From: an uncultured Clostridium sp.
Lineage (GTDB): Bacteria > Bacillota > Clostridia > TANB77 > CAG-508
Assembly (NCBI GenBank): GCA_902462295.1
Contig: CABQAZ010000004.1
Span: forward strand, 27,550-91,549
Length of the DNA stretch: 64,000 nt
Direction of reading: 5' to 3'
The notes under the pieces were generated by a model. It saw only the letters and a list, made by a program, of their open reading frames with translations, made no database searches and was not told the DNA's origin. The position numbers and the translations under genes were made by a program. Numbering within the stretch: position 1 is the stretch's first letter; every line of letters begins with the position of its first letter. Positions 27,182-36,309 of this stretch are shown in pieces.

Positions 27182-28192
27182 ATCTGACTTTTTATTTGTA
27201 GCAAATGTCTGACTTATTACAAGAATTGCACTAATTAATACAAATAAATAAAAACTTATTCCTCTATTTAATATCATAGCACTATTTAGTGTTGATGGTG
27301 TAAATACATTTTTAAATATACCTAAAAATCCACCCTCACTCACTCCTACTGCTCCTGGAAGTGGTATTCCTGAAACTGTAGCATACAATATTGCTTGAAG
27401 TGAAATTATTTGAATTATATTATATTCACCAAAACCGAAAGCACAATATACCCAAAATGGTATACTATAATAAAATAATATTTGAATAAATGTTGTTAAA
27501 ATAGTTTTTAACATTACCATTCTATTTTGTTTTATGTATGCTGCACTTCCTTGATATTTAAATAATTCTTTTTCTAATTTTTCTTTCTTATTTTCTATAT
27601 TTTTTATTTTAAAAACTGACAATATTTTCACCGCAAATTTTACTAACCCTGCAGACAGTTTTTTTGAAAATATTCCTATTAATAATAATGCTAATGCAAT
27701 AGAATTAAGTGTAACTCCTATTACAAATAACCATATCAATCCATTTGTTAAATATCCATGATTAAAAAATAAACTTATCATAGCAAAAGATATTGTTATA
27801 ATTTGAAAACTACACAAATTTACGAGCAATGATAGTGTTGAATTTGCAACAGATATTCCATTTTTGTGCATATAGTATATTTGCATTGGTTGCCCACCAC
27901 TTGCTGCTGGAGTTATTGAACTGAAAAAGAAACCAATAAGTACATATTTAAAATTTTGCATAAAATTACTTTTTTCTTTTAAAGTCTTTAATGTTCTACC
28001 CATATTTACTGTTTCTAAAAATAAATATATAAACATTGCAATTATTGCAATAAATACATATTCTAATCTTACATTTCGTAATACTTGTGCTATTTCAGTT
28101 ATATCTTGATCTTTTAATATTATGTAAAAAGTTAGAATTATTAATATTATAAAAATAATCAAATTTTTAAATGTTTTTTTGTTTTTTGACAT
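27170..28192 (-). CDS. Flippase-like / LPG synthase TM-domain membrane protein (UPF0104)
   Basis: 340 residues with about eight TM helices. SSITPAASGGQPMQIYYMHKNGIS near residue 93 and the late GIPLPGAVGVSEGGFLGIF block are the signature of the MprF-type flippase domain (DUF318/UPF0104). There is no cytosolic aminoacyl-transfer domain, so it is not a full lysyl-PG synthase. A role in moving a lipid or glycolipid across the membrane is inference. It lies between asd and dapA but on the opposite strand. Confidence 0.87.
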   Translation of the reverse strand: MSKNKKTFKNLIIFIILIILTFYIILKDQDITEIAQVLRNVRLEYVFIAIIAMFIYLFLETVNMGRTLKTLKEKSNFMQNFKYVLIGFFFSSITPAASGGQPMQIYYMHKNGISVANSTLSLLVNLCSFQIITISFAMISLFFNHGYLTNGLIWLFVIGVTLNSIALALLLIGIFSKKLSAGLVKFAVKILSVFKIKNIENKKEKLEKELFKYQGSAAYIKQNRMVMLKTILTTFIQILFYYSIPFWVYCAFGFGEYNIIQIISLQAILYATVSGIPLPGAVGVSEGGFLGIFKNVFTPSTLNSAMILNRGISFYLFVLISAILVISQTFATNKKSDLTN

Positions 28193-28289
28193 TTCTATAT
28201 CTCCTCCGAATTATAGATAATATATTCCTTGCTAATAAGATTATCATATTAATTAAAAATAATCAATGTAATTAATTTTTTCTTAATAA

Positions 28290-28317
28290 TTGAATATAAT
28301 TTAATATCAATTATAAC
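28290..28317 (+). promoter_or_regulatory. Possible dapA promoter
   Basis: TTGAAT (28290-28295), 16 nt, TATAAC (28312-28317), 30 nt before the ATG. No riboswitch is seen. Confidence 0.4.
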
Positions 28318-28347
28318 ACATAAATAAAAGAAAGGATTATTTTTATT

Positions 28348-29233
28348 ATGAAAAATTGCTTATTTACAGGAGTAGCAACAGCTCTTGCTACTCCATTTGA
28401 TGAAAATGGTATTAATGTTAAAGAATTTAAAAAGTTTATTCAATTTCAAATTTCTTCTGGTATTGATGCACTTGTTGTCTGTGGTACAACTGGTGAATCA
28501 AGTACTATGACTAAAGATGAAAAAATTACTGCTATAAAGTGTGCTATTGAAACAACTAAAGAAAGTGTACAAACAAAAAAAGTTCCTGTAATTGTAGGTA
28601 CAGGTTCAAATAATACATCTACAGCTATTGAAATGTCTATACTAGCTGAGAATCTTGGTGCTAATGGTCTTCTAGTTGTTACACCATATTATAATAAAAC
28701 TACTCAAGATCGGTTTAATTGAATATTATAAATCTATTTCTGAATCTGTTAATATACCAATTATTATGTATAATGTTCCAAGTAGAACAGGAATGAATAT
28801 TGAACCCGAAACATGTTTTGAACTATCAAAAATTAATAATATAGTTGGAATTAAAGAAGCTAGTGGTAATATTTCTCAAGTAGCCAAAATTGCTTTACTT
28901 TGTGGTAATGACTTTAGTATTTATTCAGGTAATGATGACCAAATTGTTCCAATACTTTCTCTTGGTGGAAAAGGTGTAATATCTGTATTATCAAATGTTT
29001 CTCCCAAACTTACTTGTAGTATTACTAATTCATTTTTTAAAAATGCACCAACTGAGGCATGTTATTATCAGTTACAAGCATTACCTTTAATTAATGCTTT
29101 ATTCGCTGAAACTAACCCTATTCCTATAAAAGAAGCTATTAATTTATCTGGATTTGACTTTGGTAAACCTAGAGCTCCATTAATTGAATGTTCTTCCACA
29201 TTAAAAGATACCATTAAACAACTTTTAAAGTGA
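28348..29233 (+). pseudogene. dapA: 4-hydroxy-tetrahydrodipicolinate synthase, split by +1 shift at a CGG codon
   Basis: DapA condenses pyruvate and aspartate semialdehyde, feeding DAP, lysine and spore dipicolinate. The first frame runs MKNCLFTGVATALATPF (GTTGES at 46-51) to NKTTQDRFN and stops at TGA 28720. The next frame continues GLIEYYKSISESVNIP with the catalytic Y141 (MYNVPSRTG) and Schiff-base K169 (GIKEASG). Skipping base 28711, the C of codon 122 (CGG), restores 294 residues, the normal length. As read conventionally, both catalytic residues are lost. All other positions look well conserved. asd is intact beside it. Frameshifted pseudogene, base error, or recoded gene; see findings. 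Confidence 0.9.
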
Positions 29234-29247
29234 ATTTAAATTCTACA

Positions 29248-29294
29248 AACCCCTAATACCAAACATTTAGTCTAATATTAGGGGTTATTTTATT
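29248..29294. terminator. Bidirectional terminator after dapA
   Basis: AACCCCTAATA and TATTAGGGGTT around an 18-nt loop, followed by a T-rich tract. It serves dapA and the converging gene, whose stop lies on its right arm. Confidence 0.85.
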
Positions 29295-30081
29295 CTTCCT
29301 TTTTCTTCTCAGCTTTTTTATAATTCTTTTTAGATGTATTTATTATTCCTCTAATTTCTTCTTTTGAAGAGTCAATTTTATTTCTTATTTCTTCTTTTGA
29401 TTCTTCTATCTTCTTTTTTATTTCATCCCATTTACTATAAAATACGTTTTCTTTAAGTCTAGGGAATGAATGAACAAGTCTTTTGTATAAAACCATTCTT
29501 TTTCTAATAATATTTTTAACCTTATTAGAAATTTCATCAGTATTGTCTTTAAATTCTTTAGTCATTTCTTTTAAGTTAAATATTATTTTAAATGAAACAA
29601 TATTATCTATAATAAATAGTAAACATATGACTCCAATAATTATATTCATTATATCTTCAGGAATCATGTTAATATATTTTAAAAAAAATGGATTTATCCA
29701 TATTGTAATAGTTGTCCCTGCAATTCCAAATGGAATTAGTGTTTCAAGACATATACGTCCATTTATATTAAATTTTCTTGTGCTATAATCCCACCATCTT
29801 GCTTTAAATATTTTTTCCATAAAATAACTTGTCCAGTATTCTAAGGTTCCACATATTAAAATTGATAGAAAAAATGTTGCAGGTATATCATCATGATATT
29901 TTTGCAATAAAATTGTTATTAAAACAACTCCCCATCCATATATCGGACAATATGGTCCAACTAGAAACCCTCTATTGGTGAATTTTTTATTTCTTATTGA
30001 AATGTTTACAGATTCCATTACCCAACCTGCAAATGAGTATATAAAAAATAATGCTATATATTGTTCTATTTCTTTTATCAT
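29290..30081 (-). CDS. Putative ABC-transporter type IV membrane protein (CmpB-like)
   Basis: 263 residues from MIKEIEQYIALFF, where AAGGAG lies 6 nt upstream; longer in-frame starts lack an SD. The N-terminal half has about five TM helices with the family signature FAGWVMESVNISIRNKKFTNRGFLVGPYCPIYGWG and a later LEYWTSYFMEKIFKARWWDYS. The C-terminal 90 residues form a Lys/Glu-rich coiled coil (SKEEIRNKIDSSKEEIRG). The family is named for supposed ABC permease function, but no ATPase is adjacent, so the role is unknown. Confidence 0.78.
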   Translation of the reverse strand: MIKEIEQYIALFFIYSFAGWVMESVNISIRNKKFTNRGFLVGPYCPIYGWGVVLITILLQKYHDDIPATFFLSILICGTLEYWTSYFMEKIFKARWWDYSTRKFNINGRICLETLIPFGIAGTTITIWINPFFLKYINMIPEDIMNIIIGVICLLFIIDNIVSFKIIFNLKEMTKEFKDNTDEISNKVKNIIRKRMVLYKRLVHSFPRLKENVFYSKWDEIKKKIEESKEEIRNKIDSSKEEIRGIINTSKKNYKKAEKKKEE

Positions 30082-30173
30082 AATTTTCTCCTTTTTCATT
30101 AATTCTGTTGCCATTTTATCATATAAATTTTAAAAGCACAATATGAATAATTTAAAAATTTTCAAATTTAGTC

Positions 30174-30202
30174 TTGTCAAATGCACTATAATATGTTATA
30201 TT
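30174..30202 (+). promoter_or_regulatory. Promoter of the Rpn locus
   Basis: TTGTCA (30174-30179), 17 nt, TATATT (30197-30202). It would give a leader of about 215 nt before rpn, including the 22-codon ORF at 30336. Confidence 0.6.
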
Positions 30203-30335
30203 ATATTTGTACAAGGTTTTATGTACGAATGCAACTTAGTTTTAGGATAATTTTTAATTTTTTCAAATTTTTTGAAAATCATATTAAAGAAATCAGTAGA
30301 AAAAATTTTTAAAAGATTGGAAGTGATGTGAAGTC

Positions 30336-30404
30336 ATGTTTATTAAACATATGATAAAAGCTATAAACATAGCATTAGCAATATTGCCAAAAACAAACAA
30401 TTAA
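30336..30404 (+). CDS. 22-residue peptide upstream of the Rpn nuclease (possible)
   Basis: ATG 30336 opens MFIKHMIKAINIALAILPKT plus NN and stops at 30402. It is a short cationic, largely hydrophobic helix. The upstream GAAGTGATG is only a weak SD. It ends 22 nt before the rpn start, on the same predicted transcript. It may be a leader peptide or may be untranslated. No homologue is recognised. Confidence 0.3.
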   Translation: MFIKHMIKAINIALAILPKTNN

Positions 30405-30426
30405 TATATAATAAGGAGGAACAAAT

Positions 30427-31425
30427 ATGATTATAACACCACAATCGAGTAATCGATTAAAATTAAAAAATGACATTGCTTTTAAAGCATTTTTTAGCCA
30501 AAAAGAAAATGAGGTTTTTTTAAAAGACTTTCTTGAAGCTATTTTAGGAGAAAAACTACGAATAAAAAAAGTTTCACACGATGTACGATTAGAACAATTA
30601 ACACGAGAACAAAAATATGGAATTTTAGATTTAGGAGTAGAACTAGAAAATGGTAAATTTGTAAACATCGAAATTCAATTACAAAACTTTAATAATATTG
30701 AAGAAAGAACAACATTTTACGCAAGTAAAAAAATAACTGAACAACTTGGCAACGGCATAAATTATGAAGCTTTACAACCTGTTATCATAATAGCTATTTT
30801 AGATTATAATTTTATAAACTTACCTGAATACCTTACAGAAACCGTTAGAGTTTCCACTATTCACAAAGATTATAAAATTAATAATAACGTTAAATATTAT
30901 TACATAGAACTAAAAAAATTTAGAAGTCAAAATCCAGATATGAATGAACCTTTAAATCAATGGTTAGCTTTTCTGGATATGGAAAGGGGGGATCTTCTAG
31001 ATATGGCTAAAAAGAAAAACGAAAAAATAAAAAAAGCTTATGAAAATTATGAAACTTTAGTTGGTGATGAAGAAGTTAAACGATTGGCTGAAATAAGGTT
31101 AATGTCTGAACTCGAAGAACAATCCGCCTTAGCTACTGCTAGAGCGATTGGAAAAGAACGAGGTGAAAAACTTGGCAGAAAAGAGGGAGAGAAAATCGGT
31201 AGAGAGCAAGGCGAGAAAATTGGTAGAGAGCAAGGCGAGAAAATTGGTAGAGAGCAAGGCGAGAAAATTGGCAGAGAGCAAGGCGAGAAAATCGGTCGTG
31301 ATTCTAAAGCCAAAGAAATAGTCCAAAAACTCTTAAAGAAAAAAATGCCTTTAGAAGAAATAAGCGAAATCTCAGGTTTAACCATAGATGAAATTCAAGA
31401 CATAGAAAAGGAAATCCAATCTTAG
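30427..31425 (+). CDS. Rpn-family PD-(D/E)XK nuclease (recombination-promoting nuclease / putative transposase)
   Basis: 332 residues. Rpn proteins are DNA endonucleases with toxin or anti-phage roles, formerly called transposase_31/PDDEXK_2. The nuclease core is D68 in GILDLGVELENG followed by E82-x-Q84 in NIEIQLQ. RTTFYASKKITEQL and an ILDYNFINLPEY block follow. The C-terminal third is charged and helical, and contains four and a half copies of an 8-residue repeat GEKIGREQ. SD AAGGAGG lies 7 nt upstream. It ends 4 nt into the converging activase gene. An internal start at 31003 could give a second product. Confidence 0.88.
   Translation: MIITPQSSNRLKLKNDIAFKAFFSQKENEVFLKDFLEAILGEKLRIKKVSHDVRLEQLTREQKYGILDLGVELENGKFVNIEIQLQNFNNIEERTTFYASKKITEQLGNGINYEALQPVIIIAILDYNFINLPEYLTETVRVSTIHKDYKINNNVKYYYIELKKFRSQNPDMNEPLNQWLAFLDMERGDLLDMAKKKNEKIKKAYENYETLVGDEEVKRLAEIRLMSELEEQSALATARAIGKERGEKLGRKEGEKIGREQGEKIGREQGEKIGREQGEKIGREQGEKIGRDSKAKEIVQKLLKKKMPLEEISEISGLTIDEIQDIEKEIQS
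31003..31425 (+). other. Candidate internal translation start inside rpn (Rpn-S type product)
   Basis: An in-frame ATG at 31003 (MAKKKNEKIKKAYENYETL) lies 11 nt after AAAGGGGGG, the most purine-rich run in the gene. It would yield about 140 residues: the C-terminal helical domain without the nuclease core. Known E. coli Rpn genes encode such an intragenic C-terminal protein that acts as an antitoxin. The parallel is inference; the SD and in-frame ATG are seen. Confidence 0.45.
31189..31296 (+). repeat. 24-bp tandem repeat in rpn
   Basis: About 4.5 copies of a 24-bp unit (for example GAGAAAATTGGTAGAGAGCA plus AGGC), nearly identical at DNA level. Each unit encodes GEKIGREQ. Such identical units are prone to copy-number change by slippage, in frame. 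Confidence 0.9.
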
Positions 31426-34400
31426 GATTTCCTTTCTGCTTTCTCTTTAATTTTAGTTGTATCTACATTTTCATTTTGTAAAACCTTTTTCTCTTTTTGT
31501 TTCATTTTCAAATTATCTTTAGCAACAGTCATAAGAAGTTTAATTCTATTAGTCTGGTTAGCTTCACTTGCACCAGGGTCATAATCAACAGGAACAATAT
31601 TAGCCTCTGGGTACATATCTCTAATTGTTTTTATTACACCTTTTCCAACAACATGATTTGGTAGACAAGCAAATGGTTGAACACAAACGATATTTTGAAT
31701 ACCATTTTCCATATATTCAAGCATCTCTGCTGTTAAAAACCATCCCTCTCCTGTTTGATTTCCTGTTGATAAAACTGATTTTACATTATCAGCTAAATGC
31801 CAAATATCACATGTTGGTAAATATCCTTTTTTAGAATTAGCTAAGGCTTTTCTTGTATCTTTTTCAAATAAATCTATTAATTTAATAGCAATTCCGTTTA
31901 ATAAGGCCTTTTTATTGTCATTTTTTAGCATCTTGTTAGAAATTACCTTATTACTTGCCATAAATTTTATAAATCCCATAAAGTCTGGTAAAATAACTTC
32001 TGCACCCTCTTTTTCTAATAAATTGGCTACATAGTTATTTCCGAATGGATGATACTTAATTAAAATTTCACCTACTATTCCAACTTTAGGTTTTTCAATA
32101 CTAGTATCCCATTCAATTTTTTCAAAATCATCTACTATTTGATAAATTCCTTTTGAAAATGCTTTATTGCTACTTTTTATTGATAAAGCTATTGCTTTTT
32201 CCATCCATTCATTAAATAATTTTTCTGTTTCACCTTTATTTTTTTCATATGCTCTATTTTTGTATAACATTTTTTGCAATAAATCAGCATATATCATTGC
32301 TTTTATCAACTTTTCAGCTAATGAAACTGTTATTTTAAATCCTGGATTTTTCTCCATTCCAACAACATTAAATGATATAACTGGTACTTGTTCAAAACCT
32401 GCGTCTTTTAAGGCTTTTCGTATAAATCCAATATAATTTGTTGCTCTACATCCTCCACCTGTTTGTGACATAATTATTGCTGTTTTATTTACATCATATT
32501 CTCCACTTTGAAGTGCCTCTATAAATTGTCCTGTTGTTATTATTGATGGATAACATGCATCATTATTTACATATTTTAAACCTGTTTCTATTGTGTGTTG
32601 AGTACATTCTCTTAATAATACTGCTTTATATCCTTCACTTCTTAATATAGGTTCTATAAATTCAAAATGTATTGGTGCCATTTGAGGTAATATTATTGTA
32701 TATTCTTCTTTCATTCCTTCTGTAAATGGTTTTCTATTTAGTTGATACTCACCACTTGGCTTTTCACTATTTTTAGCATTTAATCTCTTATTTATACTTG
32801 CTAATAATGAACGTAAACGAATTCTTACTGCTCCTAAATTGTTTACTTCATCTATTTTTATTAATGTATACATTTTTCCAAAACTTGTTAGAATTTCTTC
32901 AACCTCATCTGTTGTTACAGCATCAACTCCACATCCAAATGAATTTATTTGAACTAATTCTAAATTATCATGTTTTCCAACAAAATCCGCTGCTGCATAT
33001 AATCTTGAATGGAACATCCATTGGTCAACTACACGAAGTGGTCTTTCTGGTAATGTTTTGTCTGCAACACTATCTTCTGTTAATACACACATTCCTAAAC
33101 TTGTTATTAATGTATCAATTCCATGATTTATTTCTGGGTCAACATGATATGGTCTTCCGGCTAAAACAATTCCTTTCAAGTTGTTCTTTTCTATATATTC
33201 AAGTGTTTCCTTACCTTTGTTATGTATATCTTCTCTACATCTTTGATATTCTGCTTCTGCTTTTGAAATTGCCTCTTTCAATTCTCTTTTTGTAAAGTTA
33301 TATTCTTTAAATTCTTCTAATTCCATCATTCTTTTCATTAATTGTTTTGACTCAAATGGTAAAAATGGATTCATGAATTTTATATTATTTGTTTTTAATT
33401 CTTCTACATTATTTTTTATAACCTCAGCATATGAAATTACAATCGGACAATTATATCTATTGTTTGCATCTTGATATTCTTTTCTTGAATATGGCATACA
33501 TGGATAAAATATTGTTTTTATTCCTTTTTGAATTAAACTAATAACATGTCCATGTGATAATTTTGCTGGATAACATACAGATTCAGATGGCATTGATTCC
33601 ATTCCTTTTTCATAGATTTTTCTTGTACTTTTTTCTGATATTATTACTCTGAATCCTAAGTTTGTAAATAATGTGAACCAGAATGGATAATCTTCATACA
33701 TATTCAAAACTCTTGGAATTCCTATTGTTCCTCTTTTGGCGGATTTTTCTTCAAGTGGTGTATATCCAAAAATTCTTTCATATTTATATTTTACAAGGTT
33801 TGGTAAATCTTTATGTGCATTTACTATTCCTTCTCCTTTTTCACATCTGTTTCCAGATATATGCCTTTTTCCATTACTAAATTTATTTATTGTTAATTGA
33901 CAATGATTCTCACATCCATTGCATCTTGTATGACTTACTTTTATATCCAATTTTTCTATATCTTCTAATGTAGCTATTGTTGAATGATATTCCATATCCA
34001 TATTCGCTTCATATTGTTCACATGCTAAAAGTGCCATCCCATAAGCTCCCATAAGTCCTGCAATGTCTGGTCTTATTACATTTCTTCCTACTATCAATTC
34101 AAATGCTCTTAAAACTGCTTCATTATAAAATGTTCCACCTTGTACAACAATGTGACTTCCTAATTTCTTTGTATCTCTAATTTTCATTACTTTTTGGATT
34201 GCATTTTTTATTACTGAATATGATAATCCTGCTGAAATATCTCCAACTGAATATCCCTCTTTTTGTGCTTGTTTTATTTTCGAATTCATAAATACTGTAC
34301 ATCTTGAACCCAAATCAACTGGATCTTGAGCCTCTAATGCATCTTTTACAAATTCTTCTATACTTAAATTTAAACTTTTTGCAAATGTTTCGATAAATGA

Positions 34401-35750
34401 ACCACATCCTGATGAACAAGCTTCATTTAACATGATATTATCGATTGTATTATTTTTTAATTTGATATATTTCATGTCTTGTCCACCAATATCTACTATA
34501 CTTGTAACTTTTGGTTCAAATTTTTTAGCTGCTGTATAATGTGCTATTGTCTCAATCTCATTTAAATCTACATTTAATGCTGTCTGTATTAATTTTTCAC
34601 CATATCCTGTTACTCCACTATATCTAATTACTGCAGTTTTGGGTAATATTTCATATAATTCTTTTAACATCTCAATAATGCTATCAAGAGGCTTTCCCTC
34701 ATTACTTTTATATGATGAATATAGTAACACTCCATCTCTATCTGTTACAACTAATTTTGATGTTGTTGAACCTGCATCTATTCCTATAAAACAATCTCCT
34801 TTATATTCTGATAATGACTTTTTCTCAACTTTGTCTTTTTCATGTCTTGCTTTAAATTCATCATATTCAACATTTGTTTTAAATAATGGTTGTAATGGTT
34901 GTGTTGTTGTATCATGTGATTGTCTTAATACTTGTATTTTACTTTTTAATTTTTCTACACTAATAGGTGTCATATCTTTTGCATCTAAACACGCTCCTTT
35001 TGCAACTAACAAATGTGCTTCTTCTGGAACTATTGTCTGTTCAGGTGTTAGATTTAAAGTTTCTACAAATCTTTTTCTTAATTCTGGTATATATGTAAGT
35101 GGTCCACCTAAAAATGCAACATTTCCACGGATTGGTCTTCCACATGCTAATCCACTTATTGTTTGATTTACAACTGCTTGTAAAATAGATACAGCAATAT
35201 CTTCTTTTGCTGCACCCTCATTTAATAATGGTTGTACATCTGTTTTTGCAAATACTCCACAACGTGAAGCTATTGGATATATCGTTTTATATCCTTTTGC
35301 AAGTTCATTTAATCCCGCTGTATCTGTATTTAATAGTGATGCCATTTGGTCCAAAAATGCACCTGTTCCTCCTGCACATGTTCCATTCATACGTTGTTCT
35401 ATTGATTTTCCAAAATAGATTATTTTGGCATCTTCTCCACCAAGTTCTATTACTACATCAGTTTGTGGAATATACTTTTCTACTGCTCTTTTACATGATA
35501 CAACTTCTTGAATAAATGGCACATCTAAAAATTTTGCAGTGCTCATTGCTCCTGAACCTGTTAATGCTATTGTAAATTCATTTCCTTTGTATTTTTCTAC
35601 TAATTCTTCTAATACTTTACATACTGTATTTTTTGTATCTGAATAGTGTCTTTCATATGATGTGTATATTTCTTCTAATTTTTCGTTCATTACAGCTATT
35701 TTTACAGTTGTTGAACCAACATCCATTCCTATATGTACAACTTTACTCAT
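31422..35750 (-). CDS. 2-hydroxyacyl-CoA dehydratase activase/dehydratase fusion, BadF-BadF-DUF2229-HgdB type
   Basis: 1442 residues. Two ASKHA ATPase domains come first (GMDVGSTTVKIAV near 7 and GIDAGSTTSKLVV near 320), each with its Gly-rich phosphate loops and a cysteine for a bridging 4Fe-4S cluster (NGTCAGGTGAFLD, NEACSSGCGSFIE). A short Cys cluster CNGCENHCQLTIN near 615 and a DUF2229 region (GIPRVLNMYEDYPFWFTLF) follow. The C-terminal half resembles HgdB-like dehydratase subunits (IFYPCMPYS, NDACYPSIITTGQF, GGGCRATNYIG). These giant proteins are common in anaerobic Firmicutes, but the substrate is not established. No partner subunit genes are nearby. Confidence 0.88.
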   Translation of the reverse strand: MSKVVHIGMDVGSTTVKIAVMNEKLEEIYTSYERHYSDTKNTVCKVLEELVEKYKGNEFTIALTGSGAMSTAKFLDVPFIQEVVSCKRAVEKYIPQTDVVIELGGEDAKIIYFGKSIEQRMNGTCAGGTGAFLDQMASLLNTDTAGLNELAKGYKTIYPIASRCGVFAKTDVQPLLNEGAAKEDIAVSILQAVVNQTISGLACGRPIRGNVAFLGGPLTYIPELRKRFVETLNLTPEQTIVPEEAHLLVAKGACLDAKDMTPISVEKLKSKIQVLRQSHDTTTQPLQPLFKTNVEYDEFKARHEKDKVEKKSLSEYKGDCFIGIDAGSTTSKLVVTDRDGVLLYSSYKSNEGKPLDSIIEMLKELYEILPKTAVIRYSGVTGYGEKLIQTALNVDLNEIETIAHYTAAKKFEPKVTSIVDIGGQDMKYIKLKNNTIDNIMLNEACSSGCGSFIETFAKSLNLSIEEFVKDALEAQDPVDLGSRCTVFMNSKIKQAQKEGYSVGDISAGLSYSVIKNAIQKVMKIRDTKKLGSHIVVQGGTFYNEAVLRAFELIVGRNVIRPDIAGLMGAYGMALLACEQYEANMDMEYHSTIATLEDIEKLDIKVSHTRCNGCENHCQLTINKFSNGKRHISGNRCEKGEGIVNAHKDLPNLVKYKYERIFGYTPLEEKSAKRGTIGIPRVLNMYEDYPFWFTLFTNLGFRVIISEKSTRKIYEKGMESMPSESVCYPAKLSHGHVISLIQKGIKTIFYPCMPYSRKEYQDANNRYNCPIVISYAEVIKNNVEELKTNNIKFMNPFLPFESKQLMKRMMELEEFKEYNFTKRELKEAISKAEAEYQRCREDIHNKGKETLEYIEKNNLKGIVLAGRPYHVDPEINHGIDTLITSLGMCVLTEDSVADKTLPERPLRVVDQWMFHSRLYAAADFVGKHDNLELVQINSFGCGVDAVTTDEVEEILTSFGKMYTLIKIDEVNNLGAVRIRLRSLLASINKRLNAKNSEKPSGEYQLNRKPFTEGMKEEYTIILPQMAPIHFEFIEPILRSEGYKAVLLRECTQHTIETGLKYVNNDACYPSIITTGQFIEALQSGEYDVNKTAIIMSQTGGGCRATNYIGFIRKALKDAGFEQVPVISFNVVGMEKNPGFKITVSLAEKLIKAMIYADLLQKMLYKNRAYEKNKGETEKLFNEWMEKAIALSIKSSNKAFSKGIYQIVDDFEKIEWDTSIEKPKVGIVGEILIKYHPFGNNYVANLLEKEGAEVILPDFMGFIKFMASNKVISNKMLKNDNKKALLNGIAIKLIDLFEKDTRKALANSKKGYLPTCDIWHLADNVKSVLSTGNQTGEGWFLTAEMLEYMENGIQNIVCVQPFACLPNHVVGKGVIKTIRDMYPEANIVPVDYDPGASEANQTNRIKLLMTVAKDNLKMKQKEKKVLQNENVDTTKIKEKAERKS

Positions 35751-35876
35751 ATTTATCTCATTCCTTATCCTTAAACATTTTTCAATCTATTTTGTACTAT
35801 ATCATAATTGCTACTTTTTTTCAAGTTTTCAAAACTCGATTTTATTATACTAAATATTTGTGAACGAATTGTGAAT

Positions 35877-35906
35877 TTGACATTTTTATGTTAAATATGG
35901 TACAAT
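35877..35906 (+). promoter_or_regulatory. Promoter of the 43-residue membrane peptide gene
   Basis: Consensus TTGACA (35877-35882), 18 nt, TACAAT (35901-35906), about 35 nt before the start codon. Confidence 0.75.
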
Positions 35907-35941
35907 CTATAAGATTAATACATCTAAGGAGGATTTTCATT

Positions 35942-36073
35942 ATGTACAAGAAATTTTTAACACTATTCACTTGTTGGGGATTAGCTCTATTAATAGCAAT
36001 GGGAACATATACTTATTTTAATAATAGTAAAATGCCAAAACCTATTAAAATTAACAGTGTTTTTGTTAAATAA
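35942..36073 (+). CDS. 43-residue single-TM peptide of unknown function
   Basis: AAGGAGG lies 9 nt before ATG 35942. The product begins MYKKFLTLFTCWGLALLIAM, one TM helix, followed by a short outside-facing segment (YTYFNNSKMPKPIKINSVFVK). It has its own near-consensus promoter and a strong terminator right after its stop, so it is a monocistronic gene. It does not match any family I know. It could be a membrane regulator peptide or a type I-like toxin, but nothing in the sequence decides this. Confidence 0.65.
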   Translation: MYKKFLTLFTCWGLALLIAMGTYTYFNNSKMPKPIKINSVFVK

Positions 36074-36077
36074 TTCG

Positions 36078-36107
36078 AAAAACCGACTCAACTGAGTCGG
36101 TTTTTTA
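36078..36107. terminator. Bidirectional terminator
   Basis: AAAACCGACTCA, 2-4 nt loop, TGAGTCGGTTTTTT. It serves the 43-residue peptide gene and the converging Cys-tail gene. Confidence 0.92.
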
Positions 36108-36108
36108 T

Positions 36109-36279
36109 TTATTCTTCACATCCACTACAACATGAACAATGTCCTGCACATGTTGTATCTTCTGAATCCTCTTCAACATATTCATATATATCTTCTTGTA
36201 TATATGAAACATTTTTTTCTAATTCTGCAACTCTTTTTTCTAGTTGCTCAATTTTTTCTAATAATTCTTTTTCTGACAT
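36109..36279 (-). CDS. 56-residue coiled-coil protein with a Cys-cluster tail
   Basis: ATG 36279 with AAAGGA 8 nt upstream, stop at 36109. The N-terminal 30 residues form a short leucine-zipper-like coiled coil (LLEKIEQLEKRVAELEKNVS). An acidic stretch follows, and then CAGHCSCCSGCEE: five Cys and one His in 11 residues, a likely metal-binding tail. It starts 31 nt after the efp stop on the same strand, so it is probably the last gene of the efp operon. I do not recognise the family. Confidence 0.7.
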   Translation of the reverse strand: MSEKELLEKIEQLEKRVAELEKNVSYIQEDIYEYVEEDSEDTTCAGHCSCCSGCEE

Positions 36280-36309
36280 TATTTATTTCCTTTCTATAGA
36301 AATATAGTC

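Noticed and set aside
25869..28347. Lysine riboswitch before asd or dapA
   Set aside because: Neither leader shows the L-box motifs; both are short and AT-rich.
13410..28713. CGG simply reassigned to another amino acid
   Set aside because: Reassignment alone would not restore the frame; the downstream homology is in the +1 frame in each gene.
30224..30260. Nine-codon leader ORF (MYECNLVLG) after AAGG
   Set aside because: Too short and without supporting context.
31189..31296. CRISPR-like repeat array
   Set aside because: The units are contiguous, without spacers, and encode GEKIGREQ within the rpn frame.
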